This document shows positions 27,294 to 40,679 of a DNA stretch of 64,000 bases, piece after piece. The DNA comes from Eretmocerus hayati. Taxonomy: Eukaryota; Arthropoda; Insecta; Hymenoptera; Aphelinidae. The notes under the pieces were generated by a model, which saw nothing but the letters and a program-made list of their open reading frames with translations, was not told where the DNA came from and searched no databases. The translations under genes and the position numbers were made by a program. Every line of letters starts with the position of its first letter. Position 1 is the first letter of the stretch. The stretch covers positions 87,348,748-87,412,747 of the forward strand of contig CM056742.1 in the NCBI GenBank assembly GCA_029851415.1. Reading direction: 5' to 3'.

Positions 27294-27479
27294 GTTCTGG
27301 GCCATTATATCCCTTGATTCTTTTGATACCTGAGAATGTCATTTAGATTGATTACCGAGCGCTCCGAACTAGCGTAATCGAATGAATTAGATGTGATTCT
27401 TTCCACGACTTGGGATCAGATTTTATCCGTGGGGATGTCCATATTCAGCAAAGGAACACCCAAATCTCCTACCCGTCAC

Positions 27480-27975
27480 TATCGAGTAGTAGATTCACGC
27501 CCGTCAATATATTAGAATCGACTCCTTTTTGAGATTTTCGATCACATAGCTAGGATTTCAGAATCGGACGTCCGGGGTTATCTCCCGATCCCTAGGCTAT
27601 TAGGTCACGTGTTGGTTCTTGGCCCATTATATCGGTCACAATGCTCCTCGATACATGAGATCAGATTCTGCTTGTAAGGATGGCCAGAATCGCGATTCAA
27701 CGCTTGAATCTCCTTGCAGTCACTAACTCCTCCTAGATTCACGCCCGAAAATACTTGTAGTCCATTCCGTTATCAAGGAATGTGATCACATAGCTAGAGG
27801 CTCGTAGTTCCCATGCCCAGAATATTGCTCGAATTTTCGGCCACTGAACACACTTTGCTTAGGTTCGTGGTATGGTGACCGAATAACGTAAGTCATCCCA
27901 CTACTTGGGATCAATTTCAACGCGTGGGGATGTCCAGAATCAGCAAGGGAACACTCAAATCTCCTAACCGTCACT
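27480..27975 (-). repeat. Extra 495 bp A+B satellite unit, right arm only
   Basis: Sequence around 27,480-27,975 is almost the same as 27,975-28,470, and the left arm has only one corresponding copy (about 3,343-3,840). Pairing sums change from 31,818 to 31,323 across it. The exact edges cannot be fixed because the two units are nearly identical. Confidence 0.85.
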
Positions 27976-29399
27976 ATCGAGTAGTAGATTCACGCCCGTC
28001 AATATATTAGAATCGACTCCTTTTTGAGATTTTCGATCACATAGCTAGGATTTCAGAATCGGACGTCCGGGGTTATCTCCCGATCCCTAGGCTATTAGGT
28101 CACGTGTTGGTTCTTGGCCCGTTATATCGGTCACAATGTTTCTCGATACATGAGAACAGATTCTGCTTGTAAGGATGGCCAGAATCGCGATTCAACGCTT
28201 GAATCTCCTTGCAGTCACTAACTCCTCCTAGATTCACGCCCGAAAATACTTGTAGTCCATTCCGTTATCAAGGATTGTAATCACATAGCTAGAGGATCGT
28301 AGTTCCCATGCCCAGAATATTGCTCGAATTTTCGGCCACTGAACACACTTTGCTTAGGTTCGTGGTATGGTGACCGAATAACGTAAGTCATCCCACTACT
28401 TGTGATCAATTTCAACGCGTGGGGATGTCCAGAATCAGCAAGGGAACACTCAAATCTCCTAACCGTCACTATCAAGTAGTAGATTCACGCTCGTAAATCT
28501 ATGAGAATAGAGTCCTTCTCGAGATATATGATCACAGAGCTAAGATTTCATAATCGCACGTCCTGGGATATCTCCCGATCTCTAGGCTATTGCATCATGT
28601 AATCGTTCTGGGTGGTTGTATGGTCACCACGCTTCTCGGTTTATGAGATCAGATTTCGCTTGTGAAAACAGTCAGAATAGAGATTTTATGCTCGAATCTC
28701 CTTGCAGTCACCACCCTCTCGTAGATTCTCGCCCGCAACGATTTGTAGTCCATTCCGTCATTGAGAATTATGATCACACAGCTAGAGGGTCAGAGTTCGA
28801 ATCTCTAGCATATTCCACGGTGCTCCATCCAACAAACACAGTTGGCTTAGGCTCATGGTATGCGGACCGGATAACGAACGTCTCTCCACAAGTCGAGATC
28901 AGAGTCGCTCCGTGGAGATGACCAGATACGTCGAGAGGATACTGGAATCTTCTCTTCGCTACTTTGAGTTTTGGATTCACGCCCGTCAATGTATGAGAAT
29001 CGACTGCTTTTCAAGATTTTCGATTACAGAGCTAAGATTTGAGGATCACACTCTCTAAGTCGGATCATCTCTCGTCGTGGTCGTTGCATAGTAGTCATGC
29101 TTCGCGCATGATGAGATGAAATTTTGCCTGTAAAATTGGCCATGATAGAGATTCAGCTCTCGAATCTCCTTGCAGTCACCACCCCCTCGCAGATTCACAC
29201 CTCAAAGTATTTGTAGTCTATTCCGTCATCGAGAATTGTGATTACAGAGCTAGCAAATCGGAGTTTCGATGCGTAGGATGTCGCTCGATCCCTCGGTCAA
29301 TATAGACACTTGGCGTGGGCTCGTGGTATGGTTCCGGATACCATAATTCTGCCTACATCTCCCGCCAGATTCTATCCCAGGAAATGATCATTGTCAGGA

Positions 29400-30015
29400 A
29401 ACTACATCGGAAACACCATAGCAGCCACTCACCCAATACGGTTCCGAGGCTGGGTGATGTGAGATTTGTGTCCAGTGATCTCGGAATATCAAAGACCCCC
29501 CCCCCCCGGCTCTTCCAGCTCGATCTAGTTCAACATTCGTCCTTGCTCTTGCAGCCACCCATTCAACACGATTCGGGAGCTGTGTAATCTCAAATTCGTG
29601 CTAAGCGATGCCAAAATACCTCGAAAACTTCCCCTATTCAACTCTCAAACTTCCATCTTCATCAATTTGCGCCTCCAAACCCCCCCTCCCCCCTTCCCAC
29701 CGCCCACGCAACATAACTTGGAGGCTGGGTGATCTTAAATTCGTGCTTAGCGACCCCAAAATACCCAAAGAGACCTTTACTTGAAACTTGAACTTCGATC
29801 TTGGTCAATTCGCGCCTCCACCCCCGCAGCCGCCCACGCAACACGATTAGGAGGCAGGGCGGTGTCATTTTCGTGTTCAGCGACCTCAAAATACCTCTAA
29901 AACACCCTCCACTCGACTTTTCGAGCTCGATTTTGATAGTCGCTTGCTCTCGACCCCGCAGCCTCTTACGTAATATGATATCGAGATACGGCAATATGAG
30001 ATTCGATCTCCATGT
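29400..30015 (-). repeat. Tandem repeat, ~135 bp unit, right arm
   Basis: Mirror of 1,800-2,420, read on the minus strand, with the same unit order. A one-base change in the homopolymer C-run near 29,500 shifts the coordinate pairing by one. Confidence 0.75.
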
Positions 30016-31829
30016 CCTCGAAATATTTGGTAGGCACCAGTCGCAGACGATCCAAGGTTAATTTTGATTCATTTCATATAGCTCGATTGCAGTCATGCAT
30101 TATCGGACACCTTTCATCAACTATTCAAAGCGCGATACTCACGCTATGCGATGATGCTGATAGTCAAAAAGCCCTTCCCGCACCATATCTGGGCTCTCAA
30201 GATCATGTACTCGTTGCACTGAGTCAGCACAGCCTTATGATCCAGCTCCAGCGTTAGCTGCTACACCGATTGACATAAAGAGTAAATGTCGAGAATACAA
30301 GCCGTTATGATTTCTTTGTCAGTCGCGCATTATCACTTCTCTTGCATGCATTTATTTGCTTTTTCCATCGAAAGTTTCAGATAAAATGTTTCAATTACAA
30401 AATTGATGACCCTTGAGCTACATCAAACTCAAATTGTACATTTCCAGTTATCCAAATTTAAACGCTGCAGACAACCCTGTGTTGTTGTTCTAGATAACCT
30501 CCCATTTATTGGTATTTATTCAATTTATTCTGAAAAAAACTAGCCATTTTCCGTCTTCGAGCCCATTTAACTTTTTGTTCAGAATTTTTTGCTTGACAAC
30601 ATATTTTTCCCCCGACAAAATTCACCTAAACCCAAAATCGTATCTCTCGGAGCCGGGTCCTTTAATGGGCATGTCTATCTATTGGAAATTTCCCTCAAGT
30701 AGGGTACGGGCTACCAACCATGCTCCCGTAGCCATTACGATGCCCCGAACACGGTGCACCCTTGACGAAAATGAGATTAACAATGATGACAACAACATTT
30801 GAGAAAGGGTGTTATTGGTTGAATCGTCACGAATTGGAACTCAGTTCATTAAAAAATGTTTGGTGCGTGATCATGCGTGACGACGTACCGCTACTGGTGC
30901 ACGATCGTGCGTGACCGCGTACAGGAAATAGTGGTGAGAAGTCATGCAAATTACATGCGTAAATCATGCAAGATCATCCACATAATGATTTTGCGAATTG
31001 TACTTGAGATTGGGTACTATTTTCGATGTATGGAGTAGAAGCTTTTGGATTGGAAAATTGTGAATGTAACAGGGTAGAATAGAAAAGGTTACGGTTACTT
31101 CACAATTCGGTTCCGATAAGACGAGTGTATGAAAATATGGGTTGATTAAAAAATTTTCCGCCATTTTGGGGCTCAGACGATGTAGAGGAATTGAACGGTA
31201 TTCCAGAGAGATACTTCATCACTCTCACAGTCATCTACGATTACAGTTAAATTCGATCAAAATAGAGACCCCAAGATTACTGTATCGTACAATGTTATTT
31301 TGTGCACTTGGCTCATGATTCCATGACAAGAATCAAAGTGGAATTCTGGGCTGTTATTTAGAAAAATACGAGGAATGGTCTTGTTTGCGTTTTTTTCAAG
31401 TAATCCCAGTGTAACTCGGATGGAACACATGTGATTGCAGAATAAGTAGAGTAACTTTATGTAGAAGCTTGAAATATCCACAAAATTAATCCTCATAAAT
31501 TTTCGAGTACGACGTATCTTGGGAGTGATATTTGATAATGTTTCTCGGAAGTTTTCTTCTAATTTGGTTGTAGCTCGATAACTCGAATAAGAGAATTTTG
31601 TCAAAAATGTATACGGCAATTTTCAGCAAATCTCGAAAGAGCAAATGGGAAAGTTTCAATGATTTTTTTCTCGTAAAACGCATCCTGTTTGTGAAATTTG
31701 ACGGCTTTTCGTGTCGGGATTCTCACTACCTTTATCAAAAGAGATGGAATTGTGAATCTCGACGAAAAATACCTAAAAAATATAAAATCTGGATGCGTCT
31801 AAAGAGAGTAAATCAGTGAGCCTTTCTGA

Positions 31830-32560
31830 TGAGTTATTTGGAGAACTGAAGAAAATTGCCGTACACATTATTTCGATAGAACATGTTTCATTTGGGCTAT
31901 TAAGCTAGATCGATTGTTGGAAAAAAAAATCGAGAATCATTCTCAAATATCGCCAACGAGATGGATTGTACAAGAAAGATTGAGGGGAGTTGTTATGTAG
32001 ATTTTTCAAAAATCGAAAAAAGTTACTCCGCACATTTTTCAAAGACATGGGTTCACTCCGAGTTATAGAGGAATTACAACAGAAAAACGCGAGGGATCAC
32101 CTTTTTCATAATATTTTGAAACACTGCCCATAATGCGATTGTGATTCTTGTCAGGAAACGATGCTCCAAGTTCACGATAAAACATAGCACAGGAATCTTG
32201 GGGTCTCTATGTCTACCGAACATGACCGTGGTTGGGAACCGCCGTAAGATAGATGAAGTAATTCTCGGAAATACCGTTTGATTTTTCGAAATCTTTCGGG
32301 CCCTCGAGTGGCGAACCTTTTTAATCATCACAATTTTACAGTGACTCGTAGTCTTGTACCCAGAAAGTGATGATGTCGTGACTTGATAAATTTCACCCTG
32401 TCACAATCACAATGTTCCGATTCAAGAGCTTCCGCTGTACACTGAAAATAATACCTGATCACGAAATAATTTGGAACATCAAATAGTGCATGGTCCTGTA
32501 TGATTCACGCATGAATCCATACCACCGTTTTCAGTACGCAATGATCATATTGAATATTGA
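31830..32560 (+). repeat. Diverged copy of outer-arm sequence
   Basis: Runs in the same direction as 165-930. Shared words in order include 'gaaaattgccgta', 'cactccgagtta' versus 'catccgagttaca', 'tgattcttgtca', 'aatcttggggtctctat' and 'aataccgtt'. Divergence is much greater than between the two arms. With the minus-oriented right arm just before it, this makes an older inverted junction near 31.8 kb. Confidence 0.75.
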
Positions 32561-35270
32561 AAAAAAAAAATTGAAGAAAACTATCGCCACAGAAACCTGT
32601 AGGATTGTATTTTATCATCCATTATTTTGTATTGAAATGACTGTATGACCTATTAAACAATCTCTCCATTCCAAAGAAATCAAAAAATGAAACTTCGAAC
32701 GACGGGACGAATACGGGTTCCGTAATGAATGGAAATTATAATGAAAGATCATTCTGAAATTATGGGGATCGAAGCGACGCACCATAGATTAGTGAACTGA
32801 TTGCTCAACCATGTTGTCCACCAAATCTCCTTCTAAAAATTCGCTGAGTATTCCAGGGTTTCCAGTGCTCTCGAGGTAGAATTTTCAGATTCAAAATTTG
32901 AATTATCCAAATACAAATCACTCATTATCGATGTCTCCTCTGTGCTCGTCAAGCTGATGAAGTGTACCTTATCTTTCGGCATTCTCTGCCTCTGAAGATG
33001 ATATCAACGTCGTGTCAATAAAAAATACTTAGAGCTAGGGATAAACGTTGCTGAGCAACTTTTTGTTCACAAGCAGTAGAAAGATCAAAACAGCTAATAC
33101 CATCGACCAAGGGGTGGAGAAACGGATCATTATGCACACTCGTTCGAGAGTAATTCCACGTTGATTCCGCAAGGTTTTCTCTGGTCATTTTTTGATCCAT
33201 CGATATTTTTTTACCGTTTTAAAATGTTGAAAAACAATGGTTCCAACAGTATTGAGTGCCTAGAGTATTTTTGTATTACCCAAATCTATCTGAGTGATCC
33301 TGCAATAAATTCAAAATTTGAGAAATTGACACGGTAATTCGCGCACAGCTTTGGACTACTTCCACCCATCGCAATTCTGCTCACGGGATTCCAGAAACTT
33401 GTTAATTTGCCATCGGCCCAATATTTTCAAAACCCTTTCGGTACTTGCCAAACTCGAAATAATCTCGAATTACGGTTTTGGCGTTGCTTTTCCAATATGC
33501 TCGGAAAAAATTTTCTTCGATCGTGTTTTCGGTTGCTATTGTTGTAACCAACCACTGAAAAATGTTGTAGCATCATTTCTAAGTTATGGCTTTCCTACAA
33601 TTTTTTTTGTGCATCAAAAAGTCATAACAGTAAAAAATAATTTTTTATAAAGCTGGAGTTTCTTGCAGGACTTTGGATTTGACTTCATCGTGTTAGTCGA
33701 GTCATTTTACATCGAATATACTCAGATAGACCAGGGTGATGCAAACAAATTTTGTTGGACCTAAAAACTTGAGGATTCATCTTTTTTCGACACTATGTAG
33801 AAGGAAAAAGAACATGGAAGAATATTAAAATGGTCGGAGGAAACCTTGCGGAATGGACATTGAATTACTGATTTATAGGATTGCTTTCACTCAAATCGAA
33901 AAATTGACGGTCGTTGCAAAGCTAATGAATAGTGAGTCAACTGACTCATGTGTGAAAAAGTCCACGCTATACTCGAGGATTCCCTGAGTTATCCCTGTTT
34001 TCAAGTTGCAGAACGAATTCCCTGTGTTTTCCCTGATTTCCAGGTTCGGTGAACACTATACTACTGTTGACCACTATACCGACGCGGAGTAAGCTTGAGG
34101 GGGACTTGAAACACCTATAAATGTGCGATTTGTGACCATTTATTGATGGTCTAATTGGCGAGCTCAAATATTTGGGCCACAATGAATTTGCCGAATCTTG
34201 TACTTTTGCAAATGAATAAAGGCTTCCAAAATGAACATTGGCGAGATATTTTTCCATAATTTCATGGAAGCCGAGTTACACCCAACTCCGAAAGACTATC
34301 GCGAGTTATGAACCGTCGTTGCTCGGTGGAACTGCCATTACAAGATGGGTTAACTGACAAAATCTGCAAGTTCAACTAGATCGTAAAATAGTCAAGGTAA
34401 GTTTACAAAACTTGCCCCGGTATGCCGATGTCAGTGATGGTCACTTTTATACCTTGCGGATATTTTTCTTTACATTTGAATCATCTCTGCTTTCCCCAGA
34501 AGATTCAAAGTAATGTGACAATTTTTCGTGTTTGCACAGCTGAGAAGTTACTGATGGTATTGCGTTCGGCAAAAGCTACGTAGGGTTTTTCAAGTCCCAA
34601 CGATCTGAACATACTTCAACGCATTTGATTTCTTGTGTGAAACATCCAAAATCCGTTTATCAGAGCTGCAAGACTCGGATCTGAAGCTATTTCATGAGAA
34701 ATTAAAGGAGATGCTCTGTGAAACGAGAAGGCCAACATTCGAGTTTACCCAACATGCCCCCATGTATGGTTGTCTCGAAACGGCGTAAGGTTACGAATTT
34801 TTTACCACTTAGGACGACTTCATTACTTCGAAATAGGTCGGAAATAATGGTTTGGGCAACCAAAAATCTACAAATGTGGTTGCACAGCGACGAAAACGGA
34901 TGAAAACGGTTGGATACACGTAGGCGCCAATTCGCATCCTTTCAAATGATGGGGGCAAATTATTCATACACATCTGTAAAGTCCCAAGAAATACTGTGTG
35001 CGGAAAATTGAAACAGCTCGTATTAAGTTCGTTGAAATTGGAAGTACTTTAGCTGATTCTGAACTACTGAAGACAAACTTTGGAATGAGTTAAGGTACGT
35101 TTTTAAATATTGATGTAGGCCAAGGTTATTGAGAAAAAGGCTTAACGGAGCAAGCTGGGTACAGTTACCACATATCGCAGGACAAAATGAATCGTATTTC
35201 ATATTCTCGTGTAGGTTTGCGAATAACTTCAAATGATTGAAACTCAGAGGCTCATTATCAATGAAATTCA
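32561..35270. other. No gene recognised
   Basis: AT-rich sequence with stop codons in all frames and no recognisable domain. Around 33,975-34,045 the phrase 'ttccctg(a/t)gtt(a/t)tccctg' repeats several times at ~20 nt spacing. Confidence 0.5.
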
Positions 35271-35284
35271 TTAGGAAAATAAAG

Positions 35285-35900
35285 ATGTTAATTAGATTTA
35301 GACGTCAATCAAGACGAATGGAATTGCAATATTTTTTTTTACCTTGACAGTGAGAATTCCCGATGAATTGCTTATGGAGAAATTATGTGACTCATCGAGT
35401 CGTATTGCCTCCTCCGCGGTTCTCTCGCAAATACTCAAAAGGTTGTAATAGAAAATGTCGGGATAGCTTTATTATGGATTTGTCAAAGATGTACAAGATG
35501 ATGTAAGTGAATTTATCACGTAACTCGAGACGATTGGAGTATCATGGGGGAAAACCCGAGTTTTCCGCTACTATTTTCTCCAATACCATCAAGAAAGCCT
35601 GAGTTACTCGATTAATCTAACTACGTTATCGTATAGTTCTTTTAAAAAATCCATGAGTAAGTATTCGTCGCGTTTTAAGCTGACAGTCGCCTCTTCTGGG
35701 TATCTGCGAGAAAACCGCAAAAGATGCGAGGGAAACGGGGAGTCACCAAATTCCTCCATAAGCAATATACGGGGGAAATTTCATTTTGACAAACACCCAA
35801 AACAGGCAAAAAGCTACGATTACGCTCGGAATCGAGTTAAATTCGTGATGATTCGTACAGAAAAAGTACAACTTGATCGGATTTGCTAATCGTTTTTTTC
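35285..35900 (+). repeat. Second, more degenerate copy of arm-end sequence
   Basis: Resembles 10-560: 'ttagatttagacg...' near the start, then 'cagtgagaattcccga' (compare 'tagtgagaatcccgac' at 90), then an 'aagatgtacaagatgatg' region. Similarity is patchy, so the limits are approximate. Confidence 0.45.
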
Positions 35901-38100
35901 AAATTTATCCTAGCCAGAGGCGCACCGAAAAAAGTTTGATGAGGATTGCTAGTGTATTCTGACCCGGTGAATCAATTTTGCGAGGATGGTGGCGCGAAAT
36001 CCAGTGAGTTTCTTTGTTATCCACAATTTTGGTGCGAAATGAATTTTTTCCCCCGAATATTTGAGAGGATATGCATTTTCCAATGAGAACACGAGGGGTT
36101 AAAGTTGTATATTGCGAAATTCGTGTCGAATGATGTTCAACCAAGTTTCCCGAGGGACCCGAGGATTGAACCGAAGATGCGCGGATAGCGTAAAGCTAAA
36201 CCAGTGGGGGTATATGAGGTATACTTATCTTATCCCAAAATTTTTGAATCCCTGGGTCAAAAATATGAGCCTCAAATCGAGATATGAGCAGATGTATGTC
36301 AAATGTATTTAAATACATACTTTGTGTAGGTTAGGTTTGACACAAATTACAAAATCCCGGGCAGTACAAATTTTAAAGCGATTTTATTCACTCCAGCACA
36401 GCTATCACGTACCCTTCTCGTCGTAAGATTCGTTGGCGTGAAAAGCACGCATTACTCGCAAAAACTACGAGTTTCAATTTTTTCCAGCACCCACCGGTTA
36501 GTGGTTGAAAAATCACCAGCCGATGGGTGATTTGCGCCACCAGTCGGTAACTTACCGGTGAGCCACTTCGGATTCCGTATGATTCCAACCACAAGGACAT
36601 GTGGCGTAGAATTCAGCTTGTGAAACTATGTAACCTAAACTTTTGCTCACGCCCTGTCTCGCTTGCTCTTTCCTCCATTCGCCTCATAACGTGATTAAGA
36701 AATTTTCAAAATTTGTGAGCTGGAGGGTCAAGTGTCTCTTACCCATTGATTCCAGAAGGAATGAATCATATCCCCCCGCTCATCCATTTACTTTTCAAAA
36801 GTACAACAAGACAAGTATGGAGTTGCACAAACCATCAATCCATAGAGCAACAACATTTTTATTCTTATGTGACATGGTTTGAACTCATGAATAATATGAA
36901 ATCCAATAAAACCATGTCGAGTACTGTCTGTAATTTTTTCAAAATCAAAACTGCAGATACAAAATAGAACAATCAAAACTCTGATCAGATCTCGTTTGGA
37001 ATACATCCCAATATAACTTATCTAGGCATTATCCAATCATTTTTCATGAAATCTTCCAAGGTTTGATTGAAAAAGATGGAGAGAATGAATAGGGAGACAG
37101 GAGTAGTTACATAACAAACAAATTTGGTGACTGCAATAAAGCACCTTTTTAAAGATGAAGTTATTTATTACTGTCCAGAGATAACGATGGAGGTAATCAA
37201 CCAAGCTCTGAATTCTGGAATCTCTACAGCGGATGGATTAGTATCAGGGAACTTGATTGGGTGCGCCCATTGTTATTTGAGAATGGTATGAAATTACTTC
37301 ATTGTAAAAAAAGGTGGTTTACAGATGACATCAAAATTGAACATAAATGAGATTGCGTCTATTTCTGGTTTCATCCCCCCTCTCGGTTTCACTCAAACTT
37401 TGGATGATATAATGAACAATGATTGAATGATCATTTGATAAATACTATTGGGATGGGTTACAAACATGATCTTGTCAGATTCTGACTGTTATACTTTCAC
37501 TCCGTGGGATTGATACCGAAAAAATATCAGACAGAACTTGACTCCGTTTGATTGAATCTCATTCATTGGAAGAATTTAAACCATATCGTGTGGGATCAGA
37601 ACTTTGATGCACTATGGACTAATGGTTCATGAAAATGCTTGCTCGCCTATTTGTACTCTAGAAAAGTGAATGAGGCGTGGGAAGAAAAATATCCATAATC
37701 CAAACTAGAGGCTCCGAGAAATCAACTCATGAGGTAATCCCACAAATAAGATAGGCTCTCCAAATGACAACCTGCTGGAAACTGGTAGGAACGTGTATGG
37801 GGCAGGATCAGGGTATTTAATTGTCTCACCAAGGCCATTTGGTGTTCACACGACTAGTCGACCAACTAATATTCATCAACCTGGGATGGGAATCTTTCAA
37901 AACCACTTGCTGAAGATCAATGTCTGCTTTGATGGAGTTAGTGCATTTTTATCAGATGCACACTATAACCTGGAACCAAAGAAGATTCACAAAGAATCAC
38001 TGCCCGAAAAAATTGTGGTTCTGTCTGGGAATAATGTACAAAGTTACTCATCTGATATTGGATGCACATGGTTAATGAGCAATAAATCGGATATGGGCAC
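35901..38100. other. No gene recognised
   Basis: No exon chain or recognisable protein domain. The open frame at 37,793-38,113 (106 codons) has no family resemblance I can name. 38.1-38.5 kb is GC-richer and could be a decayed mobile-element remnant. Confidence 0.4.
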
Positions 38101-38554
38101 ATCACCGCAGTAGTGACCTAGACCCCGCAGACGTGCTGGATGATGGCTGGAGCAGACGAGAATCCAAGCAAAGCCAAGCCACATCCTATGACATCCACGC
38201 TACCAGCCGTTGAATACCGAGGCACGGAAACTTGCTTGCGACCCAAAATGCCTCGAGCACGAGGTGACGGGGCTTAGGTACACGGCAACCACGAATCTGC
38301 AGGAGTCGGCACTCGGCAGCTGCAACGAAACACCTAAGCACTACCACAAATCCCCAGCCGTGATGCCGCACCACACTCGCTCATGCCGCTGACAACAACT
38401 GCCGAAATAAATCAGTCTCGGCGCCGCACTTGAGATTTAACATGATGCAGTGGTACAACCCGGACACCCGAGCACGAGGTCAAGGCACCCGGTTAATCAT
38501 CAAACGTGATGATAATTTGTTACGAAACTCGGCTAGCTCGGCTAGACTGCAAAA

Positions 38555-38700
38555 CCCCATGACGCCCGAGACGCTCGCTCACTGGCATAAGACGCAGCGT
38601 CATGTAGCGTCATGCTTTAACTGTTGTACGGGCATGACGCTCGAGCGTCATATCCATGACGCTTGATGACGCTCCGGCGAGACGCAATATGACGCTTTTT
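38555..38700. repeat. TGACGC/GCGTCA motif cluster
   Basis: At least ten ATGACGC, GACGC or GCGTCAT words occur in about 145 bp, in both orientations. They include the 18 bp perfect palindrome ATGACGCTCGAGCGTCAT near 38,633-38,650. TGACG is a CREB/ATF-type half site, but function is unproven. The cluster ends in a T-rich stretch. Confidence 0.75.
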
Positions 38701-39069
38701 TTGGCATTTTTCATTTTCAATTTTCAAAATTCACTGACCACCAGGAATTTTTTTTTTATTTTTTTTGAATTCTCCGCAATCTCAACTTCATCCCCATATT
38801 CGCTGGTAGAAGGCTTCCCTATCACCCTGTATATTATAATGATCAATTATGTAAGTACATTCAAAAAGGTGGTTTTGGAATTCATGAATATCTTTTTCCA
38901 TCAAAAGTGTTTTTCAAGTGAAGACGAAAATATAATTCATATAAAACAATAAGTAATCGAAGGGTTTCAATCCGCCTCCTGAGAACACATTGACATGCAA
39001 GGTTGACTTGCTGAATTTTTTTTCTAAGTTTTCAATTTCTCAAGAGAATTTCGATGAATTTATTTTTGC

Positions 39070-39590
39070 ACAGATTTAACTTTCTCACTAAGTTTTGTCA
39101 AACATAGTGAGAAAGTTACTTTCTCGCACACTTAGCCGTGCGATAACGACTTCCCGCATTTCTTTCGGCACGGGTACCTTGCATGGAAAGTTAACTTTCC
39201 GCACAGTTGTACGCACAGCGTTGCATAAAATGGCATAAGCAACGCGGACGAAAATTTCCCGCACTCGTGTCCGGAACCGCGCGAGAAAGTGGAATCGTGC
39301 CACATAATTACTTTTCGATGCACTGTGCGTAAAAGTGCACTTTGCGCACAGTTTGCCGACTTTTACTCACAGTTTATCGAAAAGTATAGTTAGATACACG
39401 GCCGTAAAACCTATTATTCGCATCCTCGTGATGATTCCGACCCTCGCCTGCGGCTCGGGCCGGAAACCCATCACTCGGACGCGAATAAAACGTTTTACGC
39501 CCTTGTATCGAAATGTACTATTCTCGCACTCTTTCTGGACACTCGTGCGGGAATCTTCCTTTTCGCCCATGTTGCTTAATGTACTATTTT
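39070..39590. other. GC-richer sequence with short inverted words
   Basis: Alternating motifs such as 'aaagttaactttccgcac', 'cgcactcgtgtccgg' and 'tttctcgcac' recur in both directions. 'tccggaaccgcg' and 'cgggccggaaaccc' lie in the middle. It looks like an old repeat element, and no coding exon is evident. Confidence 0.4.
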
Positions 39591-39591
39591 A

Positions 39592-40062
39592 AAACACGCT
39601 TTTATTACACAAGTTGGATCAGAAAAAAAACGACTCAAAAGGAAAAAATAATTTCCCCTACCTTTTATGCCCATCTTTTGTTTGAGAAAATGTCATTGTA
39701 TTCCACTACATACCCTGGGAGTTTTCATTCCAATGTGAAATTTATCCCATAAAAGCGTGAGGTGCTTTATCTAAAAATTTAGATTCATTAATGAGCCTCA
39801 AGAAATCTCCAATATTTATTTCTGATGGAATATATATTATCGTTTGCACCTACAGAATAGAAAATTGAATCGTTTCTACGGAAGCACCTCAAGCTATTTT
39901 GGGATGAGTTTCACATTGAAATGAAAACTCCCAGGGTATGCAGTGGAATACAATGAGATTTTCCCAAACAAAAGATGGGCATAAAAGGTAGGGAAAATTA
40001 TTTTTTCCTTTTCAGTCGTTTTTTTTTTTTTTTTTAACAACTTGTGTAATAAAAGCGTGTTT
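39592..40062. mobile_element. Foldback element with AAACACGCTTTTATTACACAA ends
   Basis: Inverted arms 39,592-39,767 and 39,892-40,062 enclose a ~124 bp loop. The arms share 'cctaccttttatgcccatc', 'ctgggagttttcat' and 'caatgtgaaa' with scattered mismatches and a T-run length difference. No coding capacity. It resembles a MITE or foldback element, with no obvious target duplication. Confidence 0.85.
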
Positions 40063-40679
40063 AGAAAAAAATTTTTTTTTCGTTTTTTATCCCACTGCTG
40101 TAGCTCCTATAAAAAGTCCAATAATCGACTTTTACTAGTGGTCAAATTGTCAGGTTTTTCGAGACCTCCAAAATGACTACTGGCGAAAGTCAATTATTAT
40201 CTTTCTAGTTGGACCTAGGTCGTCCACAAGTTGACGTACAAATCGCTAAAATTTGATGTCAGTCAATAGCTTTCAGGGGTGGCCAGGTTCGATTATCGGC
40301 CTTGGGCAATTCTCTTCTCAAAAGTACTTGCATTTACGAGGAAAATGCGCCCAGGTACGTCAAGAAATATGAAATTCCGTAGGAGCTTTGACTTTTACAG
40401 AATAGGCCAAAAAAGGTCTTATAATGGCCCTTTTACGGGTCTCAGGGCCCACAGCCAGGGTCGAAAAAATAGAAAAAAGAATTTTCGCACTATTGGAACA
40501 TAGTACAAATATAAAATATTTTTTTCATATGTTTCCCCGACCCCCCCCCCCTGGTGACGATTTTGTTCAGCTTGCTCCAGAGTTTCCCATGTACACACAC
40601 ACTGCAGTAATGCTAATGGAAGCTACAGGTTAGGGCGGCAGCTCAAGGAGGCCGACGGATTTTGAGGGAGTTGTTAGTT

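Larger units (their letters stand above)
26250..29260 (-). repeat. Alternating A/B satellite, right arm
   Basis: Mirror of the 2.56-5.1 kb array. It has one additional complete A+B pair, so the array is 495 bp longer than in the left arm. Confidence 0.85.
15765..31816 (-). repeat. Right arm of giant inverted duplication
   Basis: Reverse-complement copy of 1-10.8 kb. It is longer than the left arm because it carries a 2.47 kb foldback composite (16,094-18,563), a 2.76 kb insertion (23,291-26,050) and an extra 495 bp satellite unit near 27.5-28.0 kb. It lacks one ~394 bp unit that the left arm has at 9.2-9.9 kb. These private differences argue that both arms really exist and are not one sequence assembled twice. 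After 31,816 the sequence is no longer near-identical to the left arm. Confidence 0.95.

Noticed and set aside
1..31816. The palindrome as an assembly artefact
   Set aside because: The arms differ by two multi-kilobase insertions, a satellite unit gain on each side and small indels, and other homologous sites in the spacer are empty. A duplicated assembly of one locus would not show these, though long-read proof is still absent.
33975..34045. CCCTG-rich stretch as a CRISPR-like or regulatory array
   Set aside because: Short, imperfect ~20 nt repetition without unique spacers. It looks like simple repeat sequence in a eukaryotic genome.
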